Part shown: piece after piece, positions 18,538-27,106 of the stretch
Layout: each line of letters opens with the position of its first letter
Numbering within the stretch: position 1 is the stretch's first letter
Source of the DNA: Sporosarcina ureae
GTDB lineage: Bacteria; Bacillota; Bacilli; Bacillales_A; Planococcaceae
Length of the DNA: 64,000 nucleotides
Direction of reading: 5' to 3'
Assembly (NCBI RefSeq): GCF_002101375.1
Contig: NZ_CP015207.1
Span: 2,744,001 to 2,808,000, forward strand
Position numbers and translations under genes: made by a program
Notes under the pieces: model-generated
Told to the model about the DNA's origin: nothing
Database searches by the model: none
Seen by the model: only the letters and a program-made list of their open reading frames with translations

Positions 18538-19023
18538 GTGACACAACCACTTAAAGAAATCGCAACAAAATTCCACGGTAAAATTGAAGTAGATCTATCG
18601 AAAGCATGGCACTTCCCGAAAGGACTTCCCGGATTCGAAGAGGAAGAAGAATTCGTCATCTTACCAATTGGAGAGAATCAGGAATTTCAAGTACTACAGT
18701 CTACGAAAGAAGCAGGTGTAGCTTTTGTTGTAGCGAATCCATACAAAATTGTAGAAGAGTATGATTTCAAAATAGATGATCCAACAATAGATTTACTAAA
18801 AGTGAAAAGTCCAGAAGAATTAATGGTACTCGGTATCGTCTTCATAAAAGAACCTTTCGAAGAATCGACAATTAACTTACAAGCACCTCTTCTGTTCCAA
18901 ACAAACAACAGAAAAGCGAAACAAATGGTATTAAATGATAAGCGCTATCTTATCAAACATCCAATTGATGAAAAGAAATTGGATGAAATGAAAGAAAAAA
19001 CAACTAGCGGAAAGAGCGAATAA
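18538..19023 (+). CDS. fliW: Flagellar assembly factor FliW
   Basis: Binds newly made flagellin and, when free, binds and inhibits CsrA, so that flagellin is translated only as fast as it is exported. 161 residues, slightly longer than B. subtilis FliW because of the N-terminal lead. Motifs HFPKGLPGFEE, FVVANPYKIVEEYDF, PLLFQTNNRKAKQMVLNDKRYLIKHPI are characteristic. GTG start with AAGGAGAG upstream. csrA starts 1 base after its stop region. Confidence 0.95.
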   Translation: MTQPLKEIATKFHGKIEVDLSKAWHFPKGLPGFEEEEEFVILPIGENQEFQVLQSTKEAGVAFVVANPYKIVEEYDFKIDDPTIDLLKVKSPEELMVLGIVFIKEPFEESTINLQAPLLFQTNNRKAKQMVLNDKRYLIKHPIDEKKLDEMKEKTTSGKSE

Positions 19024-19024
19024 T

Positions 19025-19246
19025 ATGTTAGTACTCTCACGTAAAGCAGGCGATACGATTAAAATCGCAGATAATATAGAAGTAAAGATTCTCGAAGTAA
19101 AAGGCGATACGGTACGGGTGGGGATTGAAGCGCCTAAATCAGTAGATATTGTACGGGGGGAGCTCATTCAGTCTATTAAGGATACGAATGCCGAGTCATT
19201 ATCGCTGGATATTGACTGGTATAAAAACTTAAAGGATAACAAGTAA
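19025..19246 (+). CDS. csrA: Translational regulator CsrA
   Basis: RNA-binding dimer that represses flagellin translation. 73 residues with the standard MLVLSRKAGDTIKIADNIEVKILEVKGD beta-strand core and GIEAPKSVDIVRGEL segment carrying the conserved arginine. No separate strong ribosome site is seen; the gene starts directly after fliW, suggesting translational coupling. It precedes hag, its expected target. Confidence 0.96.
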   Translation: MLVLSRKAGDTIKIADNIEVKILEVKGDTVRVGIEAPKSVDIVRGELIQSIKDTNAESLSLDIDWYKNLKDNK

Positions 19247-19332
19247 ATAGTAATTACTTCACCATTAAAGGCAGTACAAGTCATTTCATTTCCACATTTC
19301 AAATAAATAGAAAAAAGATTTTAATAAACTAC

Positions 19333-19359
19333 TAAACACTCTAGTCAACTATCCGATAT
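19333..19359 (+). promoter_or_regulatory. SigD promoter of hag
   Basis: TAAA at 19333-19336, 15 bases, TCCGATAT at 19352-19359; one mismatch from the SigD consensus. It gives a leader of about 97 bases. Confidence 0.85.
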
Positions 19360-19419
19360 TAGTAGTGTAAGCGGCAGAGAGCGTCCGGCCGGCACTCAAA
19401 ACCGTAGTACAAATAAGGG

Positions 19420-19455
19420 ACACAAGGACGTGTACCCAACAACCACTCAAGGAGG
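19420..19455 (+). promoter_or_regulatory. CsrA-binding leader of hag (two GGA sites)
   Basis: ACACAAGGACGTGT at 19420-19433 forms an ACAC/GTGT hairpin presenting AAGGAC in the loop, close to the high-affinity CsrA site RUACARGGAUGU. The second GGA lies in the ribosome site CAAGGAGG at 19448-19455. This is the two-site arrangement known for B. subtilis hag, where CsrA bridging hides the ribosome site. Confidence 0.75.
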
Positions 19456-19463
19456 AAATTAAC

Positions 19464-21703
19464 ATGATTATCAATCACAACATGGCAGCGATGAACACGC
19501 ACCGCCAACTAGGTTCTAACAACGCAGCAGCAGCTAACAATATTGAGAAATTGTCTTCAGGTTTAAAGATTAACAAAGCTGGAGATGACGCAGCTGGACT
19601 GGCAATCTCCGAAAAAATGCGCGGTCAGATTCGTGGATTGGATATGGCAGCTAAGAACTCTCAAGATGGTATTTCTTTGATTCAAACAGCTGAAGGTTCT
19701 TTGAATGAAACGCATGATATACTTCAACGTATGCGTGAATTAGCTGTACAAGCAGGTAACGATACAAATACAACTGGTGATCGTGATGAAATTCAAAAAG
19801 AACTTAATTCTTTAACTTCAGAAGTTAACCGTATTGGTAACACTACTGAATTTAATACTCAAAAACTGTTGAATGGTTCTAAAGGTACTGAGGGCAGTAC
19901 AACTACTAAAGCTGGTGTAACTGGTGCAACAATAGCGCCGGAAACAGTTGCAACACAAGTTTCAGTTGGTGGTTTTGACATTGAGTTCGCAGGAGCAGGT
20001 TCAAAATTAAACGGTTATGAAATAGAAATTGGAACTAGTGCTGCTTCAACTCCTTTGACAGTAACTGTCGCTGATAATAAAATTACTATTAATGGTGATT
20101 TTTCAGCTGCGGGACTAGTAGATAAAGATGACCTACAAACTGCAATTAATGATGCTCTTGGTGCCAAAGATCTTCCAGGGGTACAAGTTACTGGTACTTC
20201 AACAACAGCTACAACAGGAGCAACTGTTGCAGGGGGGAAAGATGCAGTAACTGAAGAAATAACAGCGGTTGCAGGTACTTACGAACTTAATGTGGGTAGC
20301 TCTGACATTACAATTGATGGCAAAGTATTAAAACATGATAGTTTAGGGGCCGATGGCTGGAAAGATGCTGCTTCATTGTCAAAAGCGATTAATGATGATG
20401 CAACATTAGCTGCAAAGTATACTGCAAGTGTAACTGACGAAGGTAAAATTCAGTTAACACAAAATGGTGGACAAGAGTCAGCGACAGCTCCAAAAGTTAC
20501 AGGAAACGATGCATCATTATCATTACAAATTGGTGCGAATGAAAACCAATCGATGTCTGTTGATATTAGCGATATGAGATCAGCTGCGCTTGGTTTAACT
20601 GGTTCAGGTGCAGGATTCACAGCTACAGAAGGTGTGAATAACGGAACTGATTCAGCTTCTAACGAAAAAGCGTTGGATGTATCAAATGCTAAAAACGCAG
20701 CCAACGCTGTAACTCAAATTCAAAAGGCAATTGATACTGTTTCAGCAGAGCGTTCTAAACTAGGTGCAAACCAGAACCGCCTAGAACACACAATCAACAA
20801 CCTCGGAACATCTTCCGAAAACTTAACAGCGGCGGAATCACGTATCCGCGACGTGGATTATGTCTTAGCTGCGTAAGCAGTGACAGACACAGTCGTCCTG
20901 ACTGGTAACGGTCAGAGAGTACGACCGGGTGAATTGCTGGAAACCCCTGAAACTGTTCTTGCTACAACGTAACTGGAAACGGTAAGCGTGAAGGCTTGAA
21001 AAAAGAACAGATTGGGCAATCAGCAGCCAAGCTCCTGTCTCGAAAGAGTGGAGAAGGTTCAACGACTAGGATAGACCATCTAAGGCGCAAGCTATGGTGA
21101 TGAAATCCGTAGGAAACACAAGAGGGAGTAGCTTGTGAATCCGAAGTGCCCGGCCCCTACCGAGAGTGGAGGGTGAAGATATAGTCTAGTCATTAGTGAA
21201 AGCTAATGTTCGCACGATGGCGAAAGAGATGATGGACTTTACGAAGAACAACATCTTAACTCAAGCAGCACAAGCAATGCTTTCTCAATCGAACCAGCTT
21301 CCGAACGGAGTATTACAACTCCTACGGTAAACGGTTCAGGGACGCCTATTCGGTAACGGATAGGACGCATAACTGGGTGAATTGCTGGAACCTCCTGAAG
21401 TCCACTTTCCGACAACGCAGCTGGAAACGGCAAACGTGAACGGTTGAAAAAAAGTGGAATTGGACAATCAGCAGCCAAGCTCCTGTGAGGAAACTCTGGA
21501 GAAGGTTCAACGACTAGGATATACCGTCTAAGGCAAATCGCTATGACGATGAAATCCGTAGGGCGTCATTTGACGTTCGAAGTGCCCAGCATCCTAGGTA
21601 TTTAGGTACAAGGATGGAGATATAGTCTAGACCTAATTGGAAATAATTAGGGGCGCCGCAAGCCAACCAACAGCCGCAGGGCGTTCTACAACTACTACGT
21701 TAA
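19464..21703 (+). CDS. hag: Flagellin, gene split by two group I introns
   Basis: Filament protein. Exon 1 (19464-20858) encodes 465 residues with the D0/D1 N terminus MIINHNMAAMNTHRQLGSNN, a variable middle rich in Thr/Gly/Ala, and the C-terminal D1 helix ending SRIRDVD. Unspliced translation stops at 20876 after YVLAA, losing the last 37 residues. Exon 2 (21217-21285) supplies MAKEMMDFTKNNILTQAAQAMLS; exon 3 (21659-21703) supplies QANQQPQGVLQLLR and stop. The joined protein is 502 residues with a canonical flagellin C terminus. If intron 2 is retained, exon 2 continues to a stop at 21328-21330 and encodes QSNQLPNGVLQLLR, also 502 residues. Splice points are inferred from protein continuity plus a T before and a G at the end of each intron. 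AAGGAGG ribosome site; SigD promoter. Confidence 0.88.
20859..21216 (+). ncRNA. Group I intron 1 in hag
   Basis: 358 bases between GAT (Asp of RDVD) and ATG (Met of MAKEMM). Core elements: P2 hairpin CTGAC-loop-GTCAG (about 20898-20917), the GGGTGAATTGCTGGAA strand and its partner AATCAGCAGCCAAGC (P4 side), the P7 strand in TTCAACGACTAGGAT paired with ATATAGTCTAG, a P9 hairpin CATTAG-TGAAAG-CTAATG, and a terminal G at 21216. GTCC at 20895-20898 may be the guide pairing with GGAT of the exon, only 4 bp, so P1 is uncertain. No ORF inside. Confidence 0.85.
21286..21658 (+). ncRNA. Group I intron 2 in hag, with coding 5' end
   Basis: 373 bases. It shares with intron 1 the GGGTGAATTGCTGGAA strand, ACAATCAGCAGCCAAGCTCC, GAGAAGGTTCAACGACTAGG, TGAAATCCGTAGG, GAAGTGCCC and GATATAGTCTAG, with a P9 hairpin CCTAATT-loop-AATTAGG and a terminal G at 21658. 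Its first 45 bases (21286-21330) read in frame with exon 2 as QSNQLPNGVLQLLR and stop, a full alternative flagellin tail. GGGA at 21339-21342 is a possible guide for the TTCT end of exon 2. The position of the 5' splice site is inferred from the protein and not proven. Confidence 0.78.
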
Positions 21704-21720
21704 TAGAACTTTCGGCTCAT

Positions 21721-21752
21721 AAAAAGAGACTTCCTAAAGGGAGTCTCTTTTT
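21721..21752. terminator. Bidirectional terminator between hag and the endonuclease gene
   Basis: AAAAAGAGACTTCC and GGGAGTCTCTTTTT form a stem with A and T runs on both sides, serving both converging genes. Confidence 0.9.
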
Positions 21753-21756
21753 AAAT

Positions 21757-23670
21757 TTACATTAAATTTTGCGATCGTAGCTCACTAATTTTATAGACCA
21801 CCGACCAGTAACTTCGGCCAAGTTCATCTGCTATCTGTTGATCTGTTTTACCGGATTGCTTCATATGTCGTAAATTGCTTATTTCATCTTCAGTGTAGGC
21901 GCGCATTCGTTTTCTATCGCTGACAATCAACTGATAGTTCGGATACTCTTGACGCCATTTTTGTTTCTCTAAGTAAAATCGATACTGCCAGTTGGTTTTG
22001 TAACTCATTGAAGGGCAGGTAACTACAATGTGTTCTAAGTCTTGAAGGAATTGTAATGTATCGGCTGTCCGGCTAGTTCGTATATAATAACCGTTACCGC
22101 TTGGTAGTTTGGTCAGGCGGAATTCGACTGAGGTTAACTTTCTCATTTGTCCTTGTAAGAGCAGCAATTCTTTGTAAGTGAAACTTTGTAAATAAAGTGC
22201 TATATGGGGAGTGATGTAAATCTTTTTATGATTATGATTTACACGGGTAGTCAGCAACAGCGACCCGTCATCCATATAGATAGTGGCCAAGCTGTGCAAA
22301 TCATCTAATTTGTTCAGAATGCTGAGGGGCAGCTGTTTAATCCTGTTCTTCCCCTCTATGCTCTCACTGTAAATCACTTCTTCTAGGCTGCTCCATAAGT
22401 CTCCTGTTTTTGAAATAATATGATCCCCTCTTGGAATGAAACTTAAATAGGGTTTCAATTTCATTACTTTCCAAGCGCGATATTCTTTTTGTTTGATTGA
22501 AAAGTGTTCATGATAACTGCTTCGTATACCTTTGTATTTGGACTTTTTATGAGTCAGCATACCATCTCCGATAATCGAGCCCAGCATGATATTTTGCTGT
22601 GTAGTAGAAAGATCATCCAATGTATTCAGCGGTCGCGGAGAAAAGCAGTTCTGTTGATGAAAACACTCTTGCACAATCTCACCTAAAGTTAAACCTGTTG
22701 AGGCTTGGACAGAACAAAGAATATCTCGATTTTCTTCAGTAAGACTCACTTGGTAGCGTTTGGATTCATTGTTCTCTTGTCTCGCGTAGTTGAATCTTTG
22801 AAAGTTTTCGGTTGTTACTTTAACAGAGGAAGCGTATTGCCGAATCATTTGATTGATTTCTTCTGTAGGCGAGGGAATAGATATGTGATTGGGAAGCCGT
22901 ATAGTAGTCCGCTTCGCAACGGGTTTGCGAACTTCTACATTCTTGATTTTATAGGAGAACACAGGGTGGATCCAAGGTGCAACCATACCTAGAAAATACT
23001 TGATTTGCAGTTGGTCATACAGAATAAGTCTTCGTTGACCGTCTATCGCAAACAGGAAATTGAATTTACTATTTACTACATATTGAAGTAACTGAAGCTC
23101 GTCCTCGGTCCATTGCTCGGTGGAAAGAATCAGTTTCTCCAACGTGCCGTTTTCTTTCACTTTCAAGTGACCGCATTCCTGGTACCACCACGCGAGTGTC
23201 TGAGCGGTCATATATTGTTCAACAAACTCCAGAGGCATGCCCTTAGAGCCATCTTGATACCACTCACAGTATAATGCTTCAGCAGTAGCACAAGGTGCAG
23301 ATTCAATTACTACGCGCTCTGTAAAGCCGAATTTACTGCGTGCATCCGTTGTTTGTTCCTTCTTAATAAGAAAGTCTGGTACACAGGATTGTAACTGTTG
23401 ATAGCAGGAATGGGCCCATTCACTGTGTTTTGTTTGGAAAGTGAATCGGAAATATTTGTGGTTAGTTGCAGACGACGTAATACGTCCACTGCCAAGCAGC
23501 AATGCGCAGAGCAGACTGTTTAATTTTTCATTGGAAGAGAATAGCGAATTTATTTTTAGATGACTGTTCTTACAATTGGCGGTGTATTGTTCCTTCGCAG
23601 CATTACCATCTTCTAGTAAAAAGCCGTAAGATCGTGAATGAGTAGAGTACATCAAGGTTCCAATCGTCAT
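21757..23670 (-). CDS. LAGLIDADG homing endonuclease, two tandem domains plus HTH
   Basis: 637-residue protein. The C-terminal half has two good LAGLIDADG helices, IMLGSIIGDGML (about 361-372) and LATIYMDDGSLL (about 461-472), with intact acidic residues. The N-terminal half has two degenerate ones, LNSLLCALLLGSGRI (about 50-63, D to S) and LAWWYQECGHL (about 159-169, DD to EC), so only the C-terminal domain is likely to cut DNA. The last 50 residues (TEDEISNLRHMKQSGKTDQQIADELGRSYWSVVYKI) look like a Myb/HTH DNA-binding tail. AGGAGGG stands before the ATG. It lies convergent to hag 54 bases past exon 3, outside both introns. By analogy with other intron-associated enzymes it may target the intronless hag site; the target is not shown by the sequence. 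Confidence 0.85.
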   Translation of the reverse strand: MTIGTLMYSTHSRSYGFLLEDGNAAKEQYTANCKNSHLKINSLFSSNEKLNSLLCALLLGSGRITSSATNHKYFRFTFQTKHSEWAHSCYQQLQSCVPDFLIKKEQTTDARSKFGFTERVVIESAPCATAEALYCEWYQDGSKGMPLEFVEQYMTAQTLAWWYQECGHLKVKENGTLEKLILSTEQWTEDELQLLQYVVNSKFNFLFAIDGQRRLILYDQLQIKYFLGMVAPWIHPVFSYKIKNVEVRKPVAKRTTIRLPNHISIPSPTEEINQMIRQYASSVKVTTENFQRFNYARQENNESKRYQVSLTEENRDILCSVQASTGLTLGEIVQECFHQQNCFSPRPLNTLDDLSTTQQNIMLGSIIGDGMLTHKKSKYKGIRSSYHEHFSIKQKEYRAWKVMKLKPYLSFIPRGDHIISKTGDLWSSLEEVIYSESIEGKNRIKQLPLSILNKLDDLHSLATIYMDDGSLLLTTRVNHNHKKIYITPHIALYLQSFTYKELLLLQGQMRKLTSVEFRLTKLPSGNGYYIRTSRTADTLQFLQDLEHIVVTCPSMSYKTNWQYRFYLEKQKWRQEYPNYQLIVSDRKRMRAYTEDEISNLRHMKQSGKTDQQIADELGRSYWSVVYKISELRSQNLM

Positions 23671-23772
23671 AGTGAGCCCTCCTATAAGATAAGAATGTTT
23701 GTTCTTATTATATAATATTGGAAGGTTAATAGCTAATTATACTGGCATGTAAGTGTAAAGGAGGAGTAACAA

Positions 23773-24009
23773 ATGAAGGATAACTCAGAAGAAATTGAGC
23801 GGTTGAAAGAACAACTGGAGCAGGTTAAACAGCAGGATCGGATATTGGAAGAGATCGAGAAGCGGTTGTATAAGATGAAAGAAATTGCGGAGTATGCTTC
23901 GAGGTTTCGGCTTAGTGGGGAAGAAGTGCGGGAGTTGGAGGGGCAGATAGAGGAGCATAGGGCGGTGGTTGGATCGTTACAGAATTATTTGCATGATTAT
24001 TTGTATTAA
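23773..24009 (+). CDS. Small coiled-coil protein, unknown function
   Basis: 78 residues, almost wholly heptad-patterned and charged (EEIERLKEQLEQVKQQDRILEEIEKRLYKMKEIAEYASRF in pieces), ending LQNYLHDYLY. Strong AAAGGAGGAG before the ATG supports a real gene. It is divergent from the endonuclease gene, with an imperfect repeat AAGAATG-TTT-GTTCTT and a TATAAT-like box in the shared 100-base gap. Not a recognised flagellar protein; it may be a leftover of the hag-fliD neighbourhood or the first gene of the island. Confidence 0.6.
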   Translation: MKDNSEEIERLKEQLEQVKQQDRILEEIEKRLYKMKEIAEYASRFRLSGEEVRELEGQIEEHRAVVGSLQNYLHDYLY

Positions 24010-24217
24010 CGTAGGCAAGTCATCAAACAATATAATGGGTGAAAAAAGTATATCCAAGTTACACATCTATAATTCTGGAAAAATTAAATTGTTGGTAAAA
24101 GTGTACATAGACGAATTAAGTAGTAATGCTTTATATAGCGGTGATAATAGATACCATCTATAGACATAGTTTCTGTGCTTACGCACCGTATAAAAATACA
24201 AGGGAGATTAATTAAAT

Positions 24218-24802
24218 ATGGCTTTACATCCTATATGCACGAGTTCTGAGGAAATAAATCGAGTTTTAAATAGTAAGGAAATAAAAGAATTTAATATGGA
24301 GATGAAGAGAGTTTTGGATATTGAAGACATGAGTTATGTTGTTGAACTAGAAAAAAGTCCAAGAGATCAAGAAGGCTATGTGATTGAAAATAAGTTGGCG
24401 AGTACTATTCCAGATTTCAGCTTGTACAAAGTCAAAAGAATTGTTTTCTATACAGAAAATATCACTAGGTATATCAATTCTTCCTTTTCTAGAATATACA
24501 ATACTCAAGTCTTTGAAAAAGTTATTGAGGTTACGATTTGTTGTATTCTACTGCATGAATTAGTTCATGTGCAACAAATTAAACAAAAGAAATTAACAAA
24601 AAAAATTTATGATCGTGAAGCAAAAAAGCCTTATGAAAAACGTACTTACGAGATAGCTGCGGATTTAGTGATTGCTGAGATTATGAATCATACCGATAAA
24701 TTTACTGTGAAGGTTTGTGAATTATTCACTACGAGAAAATGTGCTACAAATGAAGATGTAGAAATACTAATTAAGACATTTAACTCGAATATGGAAAAGT
24801 AA
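24218..24802 (+). CDS. Putative zincin-like metallopeptidase domain protein
   Basis: 194 residues, no close family recognised. HELVH at 113-117 is a HExxH zinc-binding motif preceded by a hydrophobic stretch (EVTICCILL), and YEIAADLV with Glu145 28 residues on fits a gluzincin-type third ligand. No signal peptide is seen, so it would act in the cytoplasm, as do many toxin or phage-associated zincins. The ribosome site (AGGGAG, 10 bases upstream) is fair. AT-rich codon use differs from the flanking chromosome. It is followed by a hairpin repeat. Confidence 0.6.
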   Translation: MALHPICTSSEEINRVLNSKEIKEFNMEMKRVLDIEDMSYVVELEKSPRDQEGYVIENKLASTIPDFSLYKVKRIVFYTENITRYINSSFSRIYNTQVFEKVIEVTICCILLHELVHVQQIKQKKLTKKIYDREAKKPYEKRTYEIAADLVIAEIMNHTDKFTVKVCELFTTRKCATNEDVEILIKTFNSNMEK

Positions 24803-24837
24803 TGGGTAGTAGATTCTAAAAAAGCCAATTTTATTGG

Positions 24838-24924
24838 TGAGTAACTGTGTGAAAAGCTATCAAGAATGTTTTAGTAAACATGATAGTTTAACAATCATGA
24901 ATGTTTTAGCACAGGTGAATTCAC
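24838..24924. repeat. Island hairpin repeat, type B copy 1
   Basis: GTGAGTAACTGTGTGAAAAGCTATCA at the left and TAGCACAGGTGAATTCAC at the right, with CATGATAG and AATCATGAATG between. Imperfect palindrome related to 29067-29138 and 31551-31634. Confidence 0.55.
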
Positions 24925-24941
24925 TTTAGGGTTAGCTTAAC

Positions 24942-25280
24942 TAGTATGGGACGGGGCATTGCTTATTAGTTGAAGGTGGTTTGTCTAAAGTCTACTCATG
25001 TACCTGACGACATTGAGCAAGTGCACCTGCCTAAACCCGCCAGGCCAATAACCAAAGAACTTAAGAATATTAATAATAAAACCACTATCGAGAAGAATTT
25101 CGACCTCGGGTATTTCATTATTCAGTACGTTAAAGAGAAAACCGGGGAGCATATCACTCATAATAATAATTGCTAATGGATGTATGGTTTTCGCGAAAAA
25201 GCTCTATATGAAAAGTAGGAGTAGACATGCAGAGAGAATTCACAAATAGTGTTATGAACTCTACAACAATATGTAGAAAA
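24942..25280 (+). repeat. Long direct repeat, left copy, with a decayed ORF
   Basis: About 340 bases matching 32864-33205 in the same direction at roughly 80 per cent identity by eye. It contains a frame (24970-25176, TTG start, no clear ribosome site) reading VPDDIEQVHLPKPARPITKELK ... YVKEKTGEHITHNNNC; a possible ATG 24 bases earlier is cut off by an in-frame TAG that is present at the same place in the right copy. Followed by a fragment that also has a partner after the right copy. Function unknown; I regard the ORF as a remnant. Confidence 0.55.
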
Positions 25281-25375
25281 TACTTATTCAATTGCTATTG
25301 TAGACAGGAAATGAAATGCCGTTGAAATTAGGTCTGCAATTACAACGCCTACTCTAATATGCAACTATTAGTGTT

Positions 25376-25446
25376 GAGCACATGTGCATAGCACGACTTA
25401 TGTAATATTCTAAATAGCGTTAAAACTGTGTGGTGAACAGGTACGC
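25376..25446. repeat. Island hairpin repeat, type A copy 1
   Basis: GAGCACATGTGCATAGCACGACT ... TTCTAAATAGC ... CTGTGTGGTGAACAGGTACGC: an imperfect palindrome with TTCTAAATAG in the loop. Relatives at 27813-27883 and 31931-32001. Confidence 0.6.
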
Positions 25447-25480
25447 TGAAAATAATGGTAATACATAAGGAGAGATAATA

Positions 25481-26812
25481 ATGGCAAATGAAGTAACAGA
25501 TACTATTGCAGTACCTGAATTAATCAAAGAAAAGTTATCTGACACCATAATTTACGAAGGTGAATTTTTAATTAAGTCAGGTGAAATTCTTGTAGAGTTG
25601 GAAGGTGAAATCCACTATCTGATCACTCCAAATCCCGAAGTACGTTTTAAGGCAAGAATATTAAAAGCCGGAATGTTGGACTTGTTGAAAAATGTGAGTT
25701 GGGAATTGACTACACCCACAGGTATTAAAGGTGAGTTCTATCTGACAGATATAAATGTTGGTTTTAAAGAAGGTAGAAGTGAGTCGACAATAGAAGGTAG
25801 CTTGCAATATGAATTATCAATTTCTACTGCCGTAAAATTCAAAGAACTAAATTTTTCCGTGTTGAATTTCATTAACAATTTTGATAGAGCTTATCAATAC
25901 GAGAAAATGCTATATATAGGAAGAACAGAGTTGAAGTATAAAGATTATTTAATCACTTTAGATAAATCACCAGAAAACAAATCTATATTTAGTCAGCTTA
26001 AAGCGCAGGGCGGATATAGCATAACTCATATTGGACAGATAAAGCGGTTAAATGGCAAAGCATTCGATTTAAATGAAGTAGATAATATACTAAAAAATCT
26101 TGCATGGATATTTTCATTCGTCGCTGGTCGACGAGTAGATATTAATCATATATATACTGATTTTGAAGAGTTTAGCATGATTTGCTACAGGATTCCAACT
26201 ATAACAAGTTGGAAAAGTATTTCTAATTGGTACCCTGAAAAGTCTCGAGAATCTTTGGAAGAAGTTTTAAGCTGTTTATTGATTTTATTGGAAGATAAGT
26301 ACTGGGAAAAACAGCTTCCCAGAATATTGTCGCAATATTTTGATGGGTTTGGTCCATCTTATCTTGAAAATAGAATTATTGGTATACAAGCAGGTTTGGA
26401 AACTTTAGCATGGGCGTATCTTGTGGAAACCAAAAGTCTATTAAACAAAAAGGAATACAACGGTTTATTGTCAGCAGGAAATAAGATTGAAAGGTTATTA
26501 ACAGAGCTGAAGATAGAGACCGATTATGAAAGAATTCCAGCGTTCCAAGAAATGGGCGATAATTACGATCATGGTCCGCATCTCTTTACAACTATTAGAA
26601 ATGATATAGTTCACCCAGAAAGAAATAAGAAAGAGTTAAACTCCGAACAGTTTAATTATATATGGAGAATGGGAATGTGTTATTTCGAGTTAGTTGTTTT
26701 AGCACTAAGCGGTTATACAGGTGATTATAATAATATGATGTTGGATATCGAATTTCAGCCTGAGAGAGTTCGTAAAGTTCCTTGGGCTAAAAGTAATGAG
26801 CCAGGTCGTTAA
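25481..26812 (+). CDS. HEPN-domain protein, unknown two-domain family
   Basis: 443 residues. The N-terminal half is beta-rich (TIIYEGEFLIKSGEILVELEGEIHYLITPNPEVRF) and the C-terminal half helical, containing R373-N-D-I-V-H378, the Rx4-6H motif of HEPN ribonucleases, within LFTTIRNDIVHPERN. The middle has VAGRRVDINHIY and YRIPTITSWKS. This layout resembles uncharacterised HEPN proteins of phages and defence loci (ApeA/YopA-like architectures), but I cannot assign a named family. AAGGAGAG ribosome site 10 bases upstream. AT-rich; sits between a hairpin repeat and another orphan gene. A ribonuclease acting in phage defence or a toxin is possible; this is inference. Confidence 0.65.
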   Translation: MANEVTDTIAVPELIKEKLSDTIIYEGEFLIKSGEILVELEGEIHYLITPNPEVRFKARILKAGMLDLLKNVSWELTTPTGIKGEFYLTDINVGFKEGRSESTIEGSLQYELSISTAVKFKELNFSVLNFINNFDRAYQYEKMLYIGRTELKYKDYLITLDKSPENKSIFSQLKAQGGYSITHIGQIKRLNGKAFDLNEVDNILKNLAWIFSFVAGRRVDINHIYTDFEEFSMICYRIPTITSWKSISNWYPEKSRESLEEVLSCLLILLEDKYWEKQLPRILSQYFDGFGPSYLENRIIGIQAGLETLAWAYLVETKSLLNKKEYNGLLSAGNKIERLLTELKIETDYERIPAFQEMGDNYDHGPHLFTTIRNDIVHPERNKKELNSEQFNYIWRMGMCYFELVVLALSGYTGDYNNMMLDIEFQPERVRKVPWAKSNEPGR

Positions 26813-27106
26813 ATTATATTAATGAAAGAAAGCACCAAATTACCCATATTTCAATACTCTTTCATTTGACATTTAAATTTGTCATCAACCAAATGGTCAT
26901 CTATTTAAAAGCGTTCTATACAAAGAATAAAACAAGCAAACACACTGCCTGTCAGTTCCGAAAAAGAGAAATGACTGACATGTAATAAATGAACCTATTT
27001 GCAGGTCAGTCTAACAGGAAGATTGAAGACCGTAATGTTGTACTAGATGGTTTTTTTAACTTCAGAATGGATTACCATTAAATTAGGATTTTAAGGAGTG
27101 GTAAAT

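Noticed and set aside
20865..21478. Short minus-strand ORFs across the hag 3' region
   Set aside because: They overlap conserved group I intron core elements and have no ribosome sites; neither intron contains a credible endonuclease gene.
24970..25176. 68-codon ORF in the left direct repeat as a working gene
   Set aside because: No ribosome site, TTG start, an in-frame TAG upstream, and a frameshifted second copy; more likely a remnant.
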